Below, piece by piece: positions 1 through 11,919 of a stretch of DNA of 64,000 bases. A program made the translations under genes and the position numbers. Origin of the DNA: Serpula lacrymans var. lacrymans S7.9 (lineage: Eukaryota; Basidiomycota; Agaricomycetes; Boletales; Serpulaceae); assembly GCF_000218685.1 (NCBI RefSeq), contig NW_006763290.1, positions 2,638,843 through 2,702,842 on the forward strand, in the 5' to 3' direction. The notes under the pieces are model-generated. The model saw only the letters and a program-made list of their open reading frames with translations, did not search any database and was not told where the DNA came from. Numbering within the stretch: position 1 is the first letter of the stretch; the number at the start of each line of letters is the position of its first letter.

Positions 1-3000
1 GATAATCCTAGTCAGAGATCCATGAGAATTACAGGGCTGATGCTGAAGTATCTGAAGACTCACAATGACCTTTGCAAAAGGTCTTCTGAGCACAATCTTG
101 ACATAGGCGCTTAGATTGTCATTGTAGATAGACTCGGCTTGCTTTAAAAATATCGTCACAGTGTTTATCTCCAGCGGGGAAATCTCTGCGACGAAATGAT
201 GCATATTTTCTTTGTGAAATAATAAGGATTATTCCAGATTGTGTGTACTTTCCACACTCACCGACGAGAATGACATGGTAGTTCAGTTGCCCTTTATCTT
301 CCCCATCGCCACCCAATGTAGCCATCTGCTTAAGAGAGTCGAACATACTGTTCACAATCCTCTCGTAAGCCGAATCAACATGTGCTCGGATTTCAAGGCC
401 ATCTGTGCCAACTAGCTGTTGTTCAATCCGAGTGATGTATATGGGAAAGTATTTGATGAAATACGCAACGCCTTTTCGCTTCTTGCTAGTGAGTTTCGTC
501 TCTTCTACGGCCTTCATCTGCTGATTCTGAAAAAGGCGAGATAAGCACGGAGTAGTCCTCACGTAAAAAAAAAAATGCTTACCACATGACGGTCGAAAGA
601 TCCCTTCAGTCGGCCATGTAGTTTTTCCAATATCTGCAGAAGGAATGCGCTGTCTCTCTCGTCTGCATCAGCTAGGAAGCGCTCTAAACATACAAGGACG
701 CCGATAATTTGTCTGAACCACGTGAAGGCTCTCAGTCATTCTTCTTTTGTGAACAACACGATACTTACAAGGCATCGTTCGCCAGAGTAGTGTCTAGCCA
801 AGCCTTGAGCTCTGCGGGGAGGAACCCGAATATTAGGTCCATGGCACCTCTTACAAGCTTCATAGTCGATTGACTTGGGTTCATGCTACGTGCTGCTTGT
901 CTTCGGAAATAATTATCAAGCCCAGAGTAGTCAGCGAAAGTGAGTCCAGCATCATTGATCTGCAAGAAGTCGGCGATAAAGTCATTTTCTCTATAAATTT
1001 GCGGTGCTATTTGTTCTAGGATGAGCTCAAGAGCCTAATATCATCATTAGCAACGAAAACGAAAATAATAAAAAAATGGACACATAGCTAACCTCCGATG
1101 TTCGCATGTCATCACTGCTAATTTTGTTTCTGTCACTATCCCTGTCTTTTCGGCTGTCTATGGGAGAGCGCACAATTGTTCCGGCACGACGTATGGCACC
1201 ACCTGTCTTAGATTGGTTCTGTGAAACCGGCGCACTAAAATCTTTTGTGCCACAGTGAGTATTTATAAATCTGATTACCGAACTAATCCATGCCCACTTT
1301 GTTCTACATCTTCTTCTGCTGGGCGCTTGACAATAGTGATATACCCAGATAGTAAAGCTTTGATTTGTTTATTGTGAAGGTTGCTTGCTGCAGAGAAATA
1401 AGTCTAAATTTATGGGTATGAGTATCAAACGTTGTAGCGGAGGCTCAGCGCATACAGCACATAGTTTAGAATATATTGATTCATCCATTTCTTTGAGATA
1501 GAGCATAAGGCCTGCATACCGTCCCAAGTAGGATTCCATCGACTGGTGGTTTGCGATAGTGGGCCGACTTCGGCCTGACGGCTTTTCAATCCCGTTATGA
1601 TTATCAAGGATAACCTTAGACTGATAGCGTAACGTCAAATACAAGGTATGTGTGGGGAACACACGGACCCACCTGCACCGTTATCATGATAGATAGGAAA
1701 TCGAATATCCTCTTGCAGAACTGTGCGTTGTGTGTCCTGTATTCATCGAGCCTTGCCATTGTAGCAGCCATATCTGCGACTATCTTTGGGATGAATTCAA
1801 GAGAAGAGCCGTGTTTGTGACCAACCTGTGTCACGACCAGCCTGCAGGGCCTTGTACAGTTCGGTTGCGGCCCCCTCAAGCCTTTGTATACCAGCAGGTT
1901 TTTCGAGAGATTCTTGCGTGAGAGTTACTAACGACTCCCGGTCAACTTGGACCGTTTGCTAAATGTATACACCTGGGTTAGACCGATACGAACCACGAAA
2001 ATAATTACGCACAAGAAGGTTCTCGAGTTCGTTCAAAAGTATTCGCTGGTTCTGAGTTTGCACTTGAAGACCACGTTGTTGCGATTGTATGTATTCAATA
2101 TCATCGCCAACGGCCTGAGTATTATTAGCAAGAGCAACTAGGCATGCACAAAAAACTCTTACATTCAGATGAATCTTATATGATGATACAAGACTGCCCA
2201 TGCCATCAACTTCAGAGATAGCTGTATCGAGGTAATTGATGACAAGGTTGACTCTATCATCCGATTCCAAGAATGAGTGGATGTTGGCCTTAAAAATGAT
2301 GGATTCAGCGTTTGCAAATGCGGGCTGTGGTATGCTTGGGGCTGTTCACCTTCTCCAAAGCCGTCAATTCATCAAGAAGCCGCGCCTCGACCAAGTCAGC
2401 AGCCTTTCTTGCAGTATTTTTTCCTAAAACATCGTCGCTTGCCCACTCATACCCCTCCAACATGTCTTCTACGCTAGCCATTATGGCTTGCACAGTTTCC
2501 TGTTGACCTTCATCCTCATCATCAATACCAAAATCGCCAGCGACAAGTCGGTCCAATAGTGCTTGATTAGCGTGGTCAAAAAACGAAACGCGATTGTTGT
2601 TATACTCTCGACGAGGTTGAGGGGTGCCAGACATGATATTACCGTTTCGTGAGGTCGATCCTTGGGGGTGATTAGGTGTTGGCGTTTCAGGAGGGGTGTT
2701 AGCTCCGTATGGAGGAGCTGACAATAGCGATGTAGCTAGAGGGGATGAGGAAACGGGTACTTCCAACGGAGGACGCGAAGTAGAAAATGTTAAGTCACTT
2801 CCGAGATTCAACTTTGATGGTACTAGGCCCGCCGGGAGATTGATGGTTGATACCTGACTTGACGTCGACGCAGCATTTGAAGGACGGCGGCCAACTCTCG
2901 GTCTTAATGCACTAGGTAAAGAAATTACTGGCGGCTGAGGGGCGGGCACGGTAGTCGGCGAGGAAGCACGATTAGCAGATGGTGTGTTAGAATAACCGAG

Positions 3001-3858
3001 ATTTGGTGGTGTATAGTCCCGGTTAGAATCGGCAGGGGAAGAGGAGCGAGAGGGAGATCGAAGCCTTAACGGAGAGCGAGCCATTGTAGGCGGAGGCTTC
3101 TCTGACTCACTATCCTGCTGAGGAGGCGTTTGGGGTCTTGAATTAATAGGATAGTGCCTCAGGTCTCCATTCGTCATCGGTAGCCCAGCAGACGCAGTCT
3201 GTGCTCGTGATGTATCAACTACTTCGACGTGAGATGACGAGTTGTTGGCTACACGAATCATGAAAACTCAACATTAAAAATATCTGTAGGACGAAAAAGC
3301 AAGCTTACAAGTGGCACAGTTATTATCTTTTACTCCAGCGAGCTGTAGAGGGGTTGTATCGTTCGTGACGGTACGATAAAGCTTGATAATCGCAGTGATA
3401 AAGTTCGACTGATCCGACTGATTTTCTGTCTGCCATTTGTATGTTCTTGCTAGAGTGATGTTGAAAGACATTGGCTATGATGCAAAATTGTCAATCAGGG
3501 CTAGTGTGTACTCATTGAGTATTGGTAAAAACATACAGTGACAACCTCAATTCCACGTAGTTCAAGCAGCTTCCAAGTTTTGCCTACAGAGAACGACCCA
3601 TTGGTGTTTAATTTAGACTTATGAATAAATCCAGATCCATCGTTGGAACCTGCTTCCAAGTTACATCTGGGTTCTGTGTGCAGGAAACATGAACGTACAT
3701 GACAGGAGTATATACCGCGGTTTTTTCCCTGAACCATCGCCCGAGTCCTCCCATATTTTGATATGAGCAACATAGCTTTCCACCACTACGCCTGCAGTAT
3801 TGCGCTTCTCAAAGACAGACGTAATGATCCGTCTTCGGACGGAGTCGTGGTCAGCCAT
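1..3858 (-). CDS. SEC3: Exocyst complex subunit Sec3, 3' end outside the window
   Basis: Sec3 is the exocyst subunit that binds PI(4,5)P2 and Rho GTPases at the plasma membrane and helps tether secretory vesicles. The start at 3858 opens with an N-terminal Sec3 PH-like domain (RRRIITSVFEKR, then HKSKLNTNGSFSVGKTWKL and ARTYKWQTENQSDQSNF). A long Ser/Pro-rich linker follows (3248-2500), then the coiled-coil core (SYKIHLN, IQSQQRGLQVQTQNQRILL) and the helical C-terminal region (YLGRYAGLMLYLKEMDE, GDGEDKGQLNYHVILV, ENMHHFVAEI). Exons I could place: 3858-3699, 3652-3537, 3474-3309, 3248-2350, 2288-2163, 2114-2013, 1958-1826, 1779-1673, 1620-about 1437, 1387-1298, 1241-1093, 1034-769, 730-584, 526-262, 209-65 and 7-<1, with introns of about 45-75 bp. 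The donor of the exon starting at 1620 is uncertain. Frame is kept across the junctions checked, so the gene looks intact. It runs off the window after RRPFAKVI-DY. Confidence 0.95.
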
Positions 3859-4773
3859 GAGCAGGAGCTGCCTAAGTCAGAAAAGTAAGTCGAGTATGGC
3901 GTATATCAAGGCAAAAGCACTAGTTGTGAGGTTCGACAACCGGACGGCCTTGGTATGACCAGTCGGAGTGTGACGTTCGCGTAACGCTAACGCCCCAAGT
4001 CCTCAAACTATACTATTGTTGGACAGATGTTGCACTCGTTTTTGCGAGGAGTGAAATTGCTCACCAGTGAGTGGAGCTAGAGTCTTCGGAAGACCACGAG
4101 TAGTTGCTATTTTGAGTTCTCTAGGTCCCTGTGTAGAAATAAAAAAGTGAATCAGAGTAGGTTTTGGACCAGTCTTGCAACTATTCGTCACGCTTGGTCA
4201 CGCACGGCACGTTCGACAGAAGCAAGCGGAGCTTGTCGGCAATGTTCGGCCAAACTATCGAAAAGAATGACAAGTTCAGATGCGGGTGTGGGTGCGAGTT
4301 TTCAATGTTGAGTGCAAGGAAGTGAAGCCAGCAAAATTGTATTTAGCTACTTATCAGACATGCTGTTATGATTATATGTAAAGTTTGTAGGTATAAAATA
4401 TGACGAGTTTTGATAGTAACTCGAGTTAGATGAATGAAAGGGAGAGAATGGTGACATTGCATGATGATCAGTGAGAAACGCAGGACCTGGGAGATACGAC
4501 ATGTTGGCATATTTTATTCATAGCATATTAACATTCTATGTTCTATTTCATCATTATCCATACATTATCCTTTATTCTCTGATTGACCGCTTTTCATCAC
4601 ATTACATAAGCTCAAATTATTCCCACACTTATTCCAAAACTCGTAGCATTCCACATTACACAAACCTCAGTCTCTTGATTATAAGACTGAGGTATGTCTG
4701 GTTATTCTACAGTCCACATTCTATCTCTATACTCACTTTACACTCTTAGAAATATTCTCTATTAGGTAGATTA
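3859..4773. other. Intergenic DNA upstream of SEC3 with short repeats
   Basis: No gene is recognised. This should hold the SEC3 promoter (near 3859-4200). A 28-bp imperfect palindrome, CTCAGTCT...AGACTGAG, lies at 4665-4692, and its core recurs at 4785-4808. The 18-bp stretch starting AGAAATATTCTC occurs at 4748-4765 and again at 4807-4824, a direct repeat with a 59-bp period that runs into the tail of the neighbouring transposase. Confidence 0.5.
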
Positions 4774-7169
4774 TCATTTAATATGAGTCTCTTGATTATA
4801 AGACTGAGAAATATTCTCTATTAGTCTTCTCATAGCCTCGCACGACATTTGGCTGGGAGGCCCGGGGGATGATGCATAGATATGGCTGTGATGATATGAA
4901 CTTGGCCCTGCTTGAGAGGGGCTGACATGCAAGGATAAGTTGTCAGATAGTAGTGAGGAGGTGGAGGGGGGCAGAGGGGGAGTAACGCCTTGGGGCCCAT
5001 TGGGGGCCAGTGCTTGTCTTTGTGTACAAGCCCCGAATAAGCCTGAAAAGTGGCTGTGAGTCTCCAGGTCAGGATTTTCTTGGAAATGCATCTTGATGCA
5101 ATCCAAGACCTCCTGCTTCTTGCCATCAGCACTCAGATTGAGCGCTGCGGCAATGAGCTGGAGGTCCGGCTTTGTCTTGCCACATGAGCGCTCCATTGAA
5201 AACCTCAGTCCCATCCAGCAAGCTCATTTGCACCTGGTGCTCAGCTGCCTTTGCATCCTTATTTGCCTTTGCTTCTGCTGCCTTCCGTTCCTTTTCCTTG
5301 TGAGCCTCCTCCTCAGCAAGATGCCTGGCACGCAACTCTGCGCTCGTCAAGAGTTCACTGTGCACCCATAACCCCTTCCTTTGTTTCCCCCAGCCCTTCA
5401 CCAAATTTAACCAATCCTTCACATGCTCAAACTCGTGCATCATAAAGACACTATGCCCCTGCATAGTGTCCCGTTCCCATAGCGCCTCATCACGCTCTAC
5501 TTGAAGCTTGTGGATTATTGCGACGAGGTTCTTCTTTGACTTTGCTATGGGCAGGGACGTGGGGTGCAGCTTGACTAACATGGCCCCTGGAGTGCTTGCA
5601 CATGAACTGGAACAAGAGGAGGGGAAAGAGCCACTGGTGCTGCCCCCACTGGCAATATTAGCGTCCCTGCTGCCCATGTTGACATTGCTATCCTCACCCT
5701 CATCCTCACAGATACTGGAGTCTGACCCATCATCGGAATCCCCTGCTCCCTCAGAACTTATGTCTGAGTCTGGGCTCGGAGCTGCATCATTGGGAGCATA
5801 ATCTGGGTCATACAACGAGGTACCATCCATCCAGCCATCAGGGAAAGTATCCGGGTACGACAGTGGGGCGTGGTTGGCTGTTGAAGTTGAAGCGCTCAGT
5901 GCATAGTCAGCCGCAGTGAATAAACCAGGATTGAGGGGACAGAGCGCACTTTTGTGCCATGCCTGTAAAATGGTATTAGTTACAAATACTCCTTTGCATG
6001 CCTCCCAGTATTCTTTGACGGCATGGTGTTGACAAATTCCTTCGCCTGTCCTTGCTGTGTACAACTTGCAGCAGTTGTACCAAGCCTTTTGCATGGGACC
6101 AAATACACCAACATCAAGAGGTTGGAGGTGGTGGGTGGTGTGCAGAGGAAGAAAAAGTAGGTGGATTTGATTCTCCACCGCGAGCTCAATCATGTTCACA
6201 GTTATGTGAGACCCGTGGCCGTTGCAGATGAGGAGGATGGGCTTTCCAGTCTGGTGTTAGGCGCGTGTCTGTGGAATAAATGTTTTTCTAAACCACTTGG
6301 TGCAAAGGAAGTTGTTAGTCCATCCATTTTCTGATGTAACTAAGCTTTGTTAGTGGAAGATCAAATATAAAAGTTGATAAACTCACGAAATGTCGGGGTG
6401 AACATCACATGATTCTGGATCAATTGTTGTTCCTGCAAAGATAAATCCAGGGGGGATGCTGCTACCTGACTGCAGAAATACATTCTATTACTGTTACAAG
6501 CTCCAGGGTACCACCATGGATCTCATAGTTTTGTTGGTCATTGTAAGAGAAAAAAAAATGGTGGCCATTCCACTTTTGACCGCCTCCAAGCTGGATCCCC
6601 TTTTCATCCATATTATACACATTCTCCCATGGAATCTTGTTCTCCTTAGACCTTGTCAAGCTTCTCAAAAAAATCCTGGACGATGTTGCGGTTGAAGGCT
6701 TGAGCCTGCATGGGATCAATAGTTGAAGGGCGACATGAGGTGATCTTATCCTTGTGTTTCTTGAGGAAGTCGGACCCATTTCTCTGAAGGATACTTGGCA
6801 CATATTGTAGACATATGGTGATATTGTTTGCTTGCAGAGGGGGCATCCAGTATTACCTAAAAATATAATCCACTCCAACAACACTTTGTCTTGTGCAGAA
6901 TTCAGATGTTGGCATTGGACATGAGCCTCATTGAACGGAACAGACTTCCCCTTGAACCTCTTGAGGGCCGTGTAGTAGTGCTTCAAGATGCCCAAGTCCC
7001 AACAGGCTGCCTTGAGGTTTTTGGCAATCCCATTGTTTGTTGCCTCACATGCGGCTTGTATGTGTTTCTCGAGGTCATCTTCCTCAATGTTGGGCTGTTG
7101 GCGAGAAGGTGAGTGACAGTGAGAAGGCAAGGCCCGCTGAAGTTGCCGTTTGTTTCGAATGGGGGCCAT
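4774..7169 (-). pseudogene. Pogo/Fot1-like DDE transposase, broken
   Basis: This is a Tc1/mariner-superfamily transposase of the pogo type. From the N-terminus at about 7169 (MAPIRNKRQL) it shows a CENP-B-type HTH region (HLNSAQDKVLLEWIIFLG; NGSDFLKKHKDKITSCRPST in a shifted frame) and the first catalytic Asp in VYNMDEKGIQLGGG (about 6620-6580). The block around 6240-6200 normally carries the second Asp but reads ICNGHGSH here. The third Asp is in HTTHHLQPLDVGVFGP (about 6140-6090). A charged coiled coil follows (5360-5250), then, after a frameshift near 5190, a SAP-like motif (LQLIAAALNLSADGKKQEVL, about 5160-5100). At least two frameshifts and the Asp-to-Asn change make it inactive. I could not find its terminal inverted repeats. 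The family call is firm; the exon limits are not. Confidence 0.85.
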
Positions 7170-7351
7170 TGGCGGCAAGAGAATCGATGACAGTGAGCCT
7201 GAGAGGAGTGGGCTTGATAAGAGCAAACAATCATTGTGTGTGACACCAAGCCTGCCAAAGCGGAGCTTCAATGATTATCTTGATGCGTGATTGCCTGTTT
7301 GGGTCTTGAAGTCACAATTTCTTCTTGTTCTTCCATCTGCAGGTGCCTTAA

Positions 7352-7556
7352 TGTTACAATTGACATACCAGCACCTACTTATGCTTCACTTTTTGTACTT
7401 TTACTTTTACTATTTCCAAGTCACATGACCTGTCATGTGACCATTTACTTTACTTGACATTTTCGGACTTTTCATAGTCACATGACCAGTCATGTGACAC
7501 ATCACCTGACCAGTGTCTAGGCTCACCATGACTGGTCACATGCTAAACATCGGACT
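7352..7556 (+). repeat. Truncated LTR, family A
   Basis: The segment begins TGTTACAATTGAC and matches, in reverse orientation, the outer half of the solo LTR at 18059-18453. It carries the same CACATGAC/GTCATGTG palindromes. Similarity stops at about 7556 (CGGACTTT), so only the 5' half is present and no second end or duplication is visible. Confidence 0.75.
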
Positions 7557-8044
7557 TTGTGGGGGTTTACCCGTTGACATTTTTTAGAAATTTTTGTGAC
7601 TTTCCCAGCACACAATCTGCCCCAATTTAGCCCTCTTGGCCTCAAATTTCACACTTTTGGAGGTCAAGACTGTAGTGTCAGGTCTGTTGTTATTGCTAGA
7701 GGTAGAGTATTCACAAAATTCTTTTACATTATGGTTTGTTACATTCTATTCTACCTCTGACAAATTTTTATGGGGTTGTACAATGATTATAGAGCCTGTA
7801 GAGGCCCAAGAGCATAAAGGGTCCGGATTGCAACATCTGTCCAACAATAGTAACTGGTGTAAGTCTAGAATTCAAAGCTGCAGATCACTATCAAGTACAG
7901 TGGGTCTTATACAACTATGGTAATAACGAGGATCAGCAAGCTAACAAGTGCAAATACAAAGCTAACGACTGGCCATGAGGACAACACAGTAATAAAGAAT
8001 GGATAGGTATAGAGTCTGCATGAGCAGTGAGCGTGATCTGACGA
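7557..8044. other. Unassigned spacer
   Basis: Non-coding AT-rich sequence between the truncated LTR and the inverted repeat. I see no recognisable gene or repeat in it. Confidence 0.4.
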
Positions 8045-9183
8045 CTAGTGCCAGACTCCAACCACTCAGCGGGTGTTCTCCTACTTCCCAGTGTAGCCAC
8101 ATTTGATTACATAATAAATGGTTTTCCGAAGTTTTATCGAAACTTCAGTGTTGAGGATAACACTTCAAGCCGACTGGAAAACTTTGATGTGGCTGAATAT
8201 TTAAGTCTATTTGTTCACCCTATAAGAAACGGTGCTCCTGCCAAAAGAAGACCAGCCATAGGAAGCAGAGACCATGTATCACATTGCGTAAACTTTGACT
8301 TCTTTCCACCACAGTTGCCTTCTTGAGCCAGCATCATTGATGTCTTCTTGACAAAATATCATTCCTAGCATCGACGAGATATCAGCAACTGTATATTCAA
8401 CATTTGGGTTTCAGCCTTGCCCTTGGCAAATCTGTTCTGCACGGGCTCAGCTAGAGGCAAAAGACGTCATTACTATTTCTCCTACAGGCTCAGGGAAAAA
8501 CATTGTGCTTCTGGATCCCTCTGCTCTTCCATGACAGAGTCATGATCCTTATTACACCACTCAATATCCTTGGGGACAAAAATGCGGATGAGCTAAAAGA
8601 CATCAATATCCCTGCTATTTGTCTGACAGCCAAATCAGCCACTGACGAAGCATTCAAAGTAAGTCCACATCTTTCAACCATTTTCAAGACTCTACAGATG
8701 TCTTCAGCCTCTTGGACAATCATTTCTTGGGTGCCACAATGAGTAAAAGATTAACTGTTAAGGATTTCATAGAGAAGTGATGACAAAGTAGTATTATTTT
8801 GTTTTAAAATGTACAAGATGTTGTTGATACCCTCCGAGATCATTTGAGCTGTCTAAAGGATTTGAAAAGTGTGCCATTCTAACTGTCTCTTCCCCCTACA
8901 CGTTGACTCTGCATGTTCAAACTTACCTACCAATTTTGGTGTTGGTAACTTTTATTATGCTACTCCGTATGGCTGGTCTTCTTTTGGCAGGAGCACCATT
9001 TCTTACAGGGTGAACAAATAGACCTAAATATTCAGCCACAGCAAAGTTTTCCAGTCGGCTTGGGGTGTTATCCTCAACACTAAAGTTTTGATAAAACTTT
9101 GGAGAAGTATTTATTATGTAATCAAATGTGGCTACACTAGGATGTAGGAGAACACCCCGCCAAGTGGTTGGAGTCTGGACTAG
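8045..9183. repeat. 215-bp inverted repeat around a 709-bp core
   Basis: The arm at 8045-8259 (CTAGTGCCAGACTCC ... ACCAGCCAT) is repeated as its reverse complement at 8969-9183, equal in length and roughly 90% identical by eye. The arms look like a coding fragment (plus-strand reading at 8100-8260 includes ATFDYIINGFPKFYRNFS). The core contains a helicase remnant. It may be a non-autonomous transposon or an inverted duplication. I found no clear target-site duplication. Confidence 0.8.
8345..8740 (+). pseudogene. RecQ-like helicase fragment
   Basis: In broken frames the plus strand reads a motif common in transposon-associated RecQ-like helicases of mushrooms: FGFQPCPWQICSARAQLEAK, then the P-loop ITISPTGSGK (about 8470-8500), then MILITPLNILGDKNADELKD and IPAICLTAKSATDEAFK. 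Only the Q-motif/Walker A part is present. The DEAH box and C-terminal helicase domain are missing, and the frame is interrupted near 8510. It lies in the core of the inverted repeat 8045-9183. It is a non-functional relic. Confidence 0.7.
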
Positions 9184-9559
9184 CGCCAGGTTGGTTGGAT
9201 GGGTATCATTTGGATCGATTCGGATTTCAGCCTCGTTACACAGAGTTTATAACCGAGTGTTGTCTAATTATCAGAGTATATCTAGCATTACTGGTTCCCT
9301 TAAGGATTATGGGCTGAAGGGTACATGGCTACAATCTTATGCCTGTACAATGATGTCCTGTAATAGCTCATCAGTCTGAGCATTAACTATCAAGGCCAAG
9401 TCAGTAACTACAATATCTTACAACATGTCATGTAACAAGCTAGCCAATTCAAAATCAAAGATTTAACTCACAGAATCCAAACCAAAGACAGCACAGATAA
9501 AGAATCAATCAAAGTGTCCATAATCCTCTAGTAAGTCCTTGCCATACATATCAATATAC

Positions 9560-10140
9560 TCTTCATCAAATTATGACTTGGCATTGTTATTACTGACATC
9601 TGAACCTTCATCAGAATTCTTCCTCTCTAAAAGGTCATTGCAGGTGCCCTCTTCGATACACCTTATTTGTAGGCAGCTTAGCTGGGACCTGCATCTTCTT
9701 GGTGGTTGCTGGTGAGTCTTTTGTGTAGACATGACCGGGTGCTAAGCCCCAGTAATGATGCATGAAAATATCATGGTCTACAAATCTATAGGTCAATGAT
9801 TAGCAACATTGTGTGATGAGAGTATGGCTATATCCTACGCACTGATTAACTAAGTAAACTTTGTAGTCTCCTTTATCTTTGGCTGATAGAGATAATCCAA
9901 TACCATCAGGGTGGAGCTTTCCCATTGAGAAATTTGGCATTATGTGACAACCACGAATAATGTCTGCTGGTCAATCAACTCAAAAGCATCTCCATCATCC
10001 ATGGATAAAAATGAGAGCCTTGATAATGAGTTAAGAGAGACCATGGAATTGGATTTTTCATACCTTCTTAGCCCCAGAAAATTAAGGCAGCAGGCTGGAT
10101 AGTCATTCCTGGTCCTACATATAGGACATTTGAATGGTAG
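9560..10140 (-). pseudogene. Degenerate transposon-associated ORF
   Basis: On the minus strand, broken frames give GKLHPDGIGLSLSAKD and YKVYLVNQ (about 9930-9850), then YRFVDHDIFMHHYWGLAPGH (about 9800-9730). Similar 'FVDxDxFM ... GxGH' stretches occur in repeat-derived ORFs of Agaricomycetes. I do not know the function. Stops and frameshifts show it is decayed. Confidence 0.4.
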
Positions 10141-10449
10141 ATACCTAGGACCTTCACATACCAGAACTGAGTTGGTGGTGAGGTATCTGAGTCATATGTA
10201 GTTTGCCAAAACCATGACATGGTTATTTGATGTATTTTTTAGTACTATACATTCACTCTCATTATGTTTTTCTTTTTAATATCTATATTCTCATACTTCA
10301 TCTCATTCTTTCTGCTTTCACCAAAACTAACATATATCACATACCATCAGCAAACAGCACTACAAAGCAAAGGGCCTACTTCACAACGACTCTCACAATC
10401 AACCAATTATGTACATTGTTGAATGGGACACATATCACATAACTCCCTA

Positions 10450-11860
10450 AAACATCTCATAAAATCTGGCTTAGCTGAAGGCATAAACCTCGATACCTCT
10501 GAAAAGGCAGTCTTCTGTGAACCATGCATACATGCTAAAGCTACCTGAATACCATTTCCTAAGGTCAGTCAGACCCGAGCCAAATCCTATGGTGAACAGA
10601 TCCACTCAGATGTTTGAGGCCCAGCTGCAGTCCAGGACATCAAAGGAAAAAGTTATATGTTAACATTTACGACAATTATACCAGAGAGACCCACCTATGC
10701 TTGCTTGCAACAAAGAACAAGGTCATGTTTAAGTATAGGAACTAAAAAGAACCAAGTCAAAATCAGAATCCTCAGATCTGATCAAGGTACCGTTTCCATC
10801 AAACATAATTTCAAATTCAACCCAAACAAGTGATTTGCTCCCGCTAACACCCTCAATGGCGACTTCTCAATCTTTGACAATCATTCAGATCAACCTAGCA
10901 TCAAAACAAACTCATCAGCCATGCATGAAAATATTGCTATTGAAGACTTACTGATTCCTCTCGATCATGCCTATCAACGTCATCTTGAACCTCATCTGAT
11001 TGTGCCACCAGCCATCCAGCCTCATCCACTAAATCAACTCGCCATCCACCCCCAAATGACCATCTGATCCCTCCAAATCCTCCATCCAAAGCCTTTGAAC
11101 CTGCTATTGAGCCTTGCAAACATCCTAGGCATGCAGAATTGAAACCACCAGGCTACTATAGAGCTTTGCACAAAGGATAGAGTGCTGCATCAACCGCTGT
11201 GATCAAATCAGCTGAGTCAGGCAATGAAAGTAGCAACAAAAATGCTTACACAAGCACCTGCCTTCTAGCTGCAGATCCAGATGCTCAACTTGATAGAGAC
11301 ACACCAATAATGGCCAACGTGCTATGAGGACCATATAGAGCCAAATGGCTGGATGCTATTAACAAGAAATTAAAACAAATCAAAAATCTACATACCTGGC
11401 AACTTGTCAAAGTGCTGCCAAACAACACCTTCACAAGATGTTACTATGTGCCCAGAATAAAACGCAGTCCTGAGGGCAAGATCCTAAAATTCATGGTTTG
11501 GTTAGTCAAAAGTGGCAACAAGCAGCAGTACAGTGTCGACTACAAAGAGACTTATTTGGCAGTATCATGTTTGACAACCATCCGACTTATTCTCACTCAT
11601 GCTGCTGCCCAGGACTGGGAACTACTACATCAAATATAAACATTAAAAGTGCCTATTTGAATGCTACCATTGATGAGGATATATATACATGTACCTGCCG
11701 TAAAATTATCGAAAAGCAGAACAAAAAGGATAAGTGTGCAAGCTCATTGAAGGATTATACAGATTGATAAAAGCTGGTAAACAGTGGTATGCGAAGCTCT
11801 CTGTAACCTTTGCTAACCCCTTGGCTTTATCAAATCCCAACACAACCACACACTTTTTGT
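10450..11860 (+). mobile_element. Decayed Copia retrotransposon fragment
   Basis: The plus strand carries remnants of a Copia polyprotein unrelated in position to the element at 22-27 kb. Seen are the GAG-pre-integrase zinc finger end (FCEPCIHAKAT, about 10510), the integrase core start (SYGEQIHSDV, GPAAVQDIKGKSYMLTFT, 10585-10680), and the start of the reverse transcriptase (WLDAINKKLKQIKNLHTWQL, VDYKETYLAVSCLTTIRLIL, KSAYLNATIDEDIY, 11345-11690). The YVDD box, RNase H and both LTRs are missing, and stops interrupt the frame. Confidence 0.75.
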
Positions 11861-11919
11861 ACACAATATAAAGAATTTGGAGCATAGGTCACTTGGGTGC
11901 CTTTGCTCCTTCTAGCTGG

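Noticed and set aside
4665..4824. The palindromic and direct repeats as a CRISPR-like array or transposon TIRs
   Set aside because: Only two copies, no regular spacing, and one copy lies within the transposase tail. It looks like a small tandem duplication.
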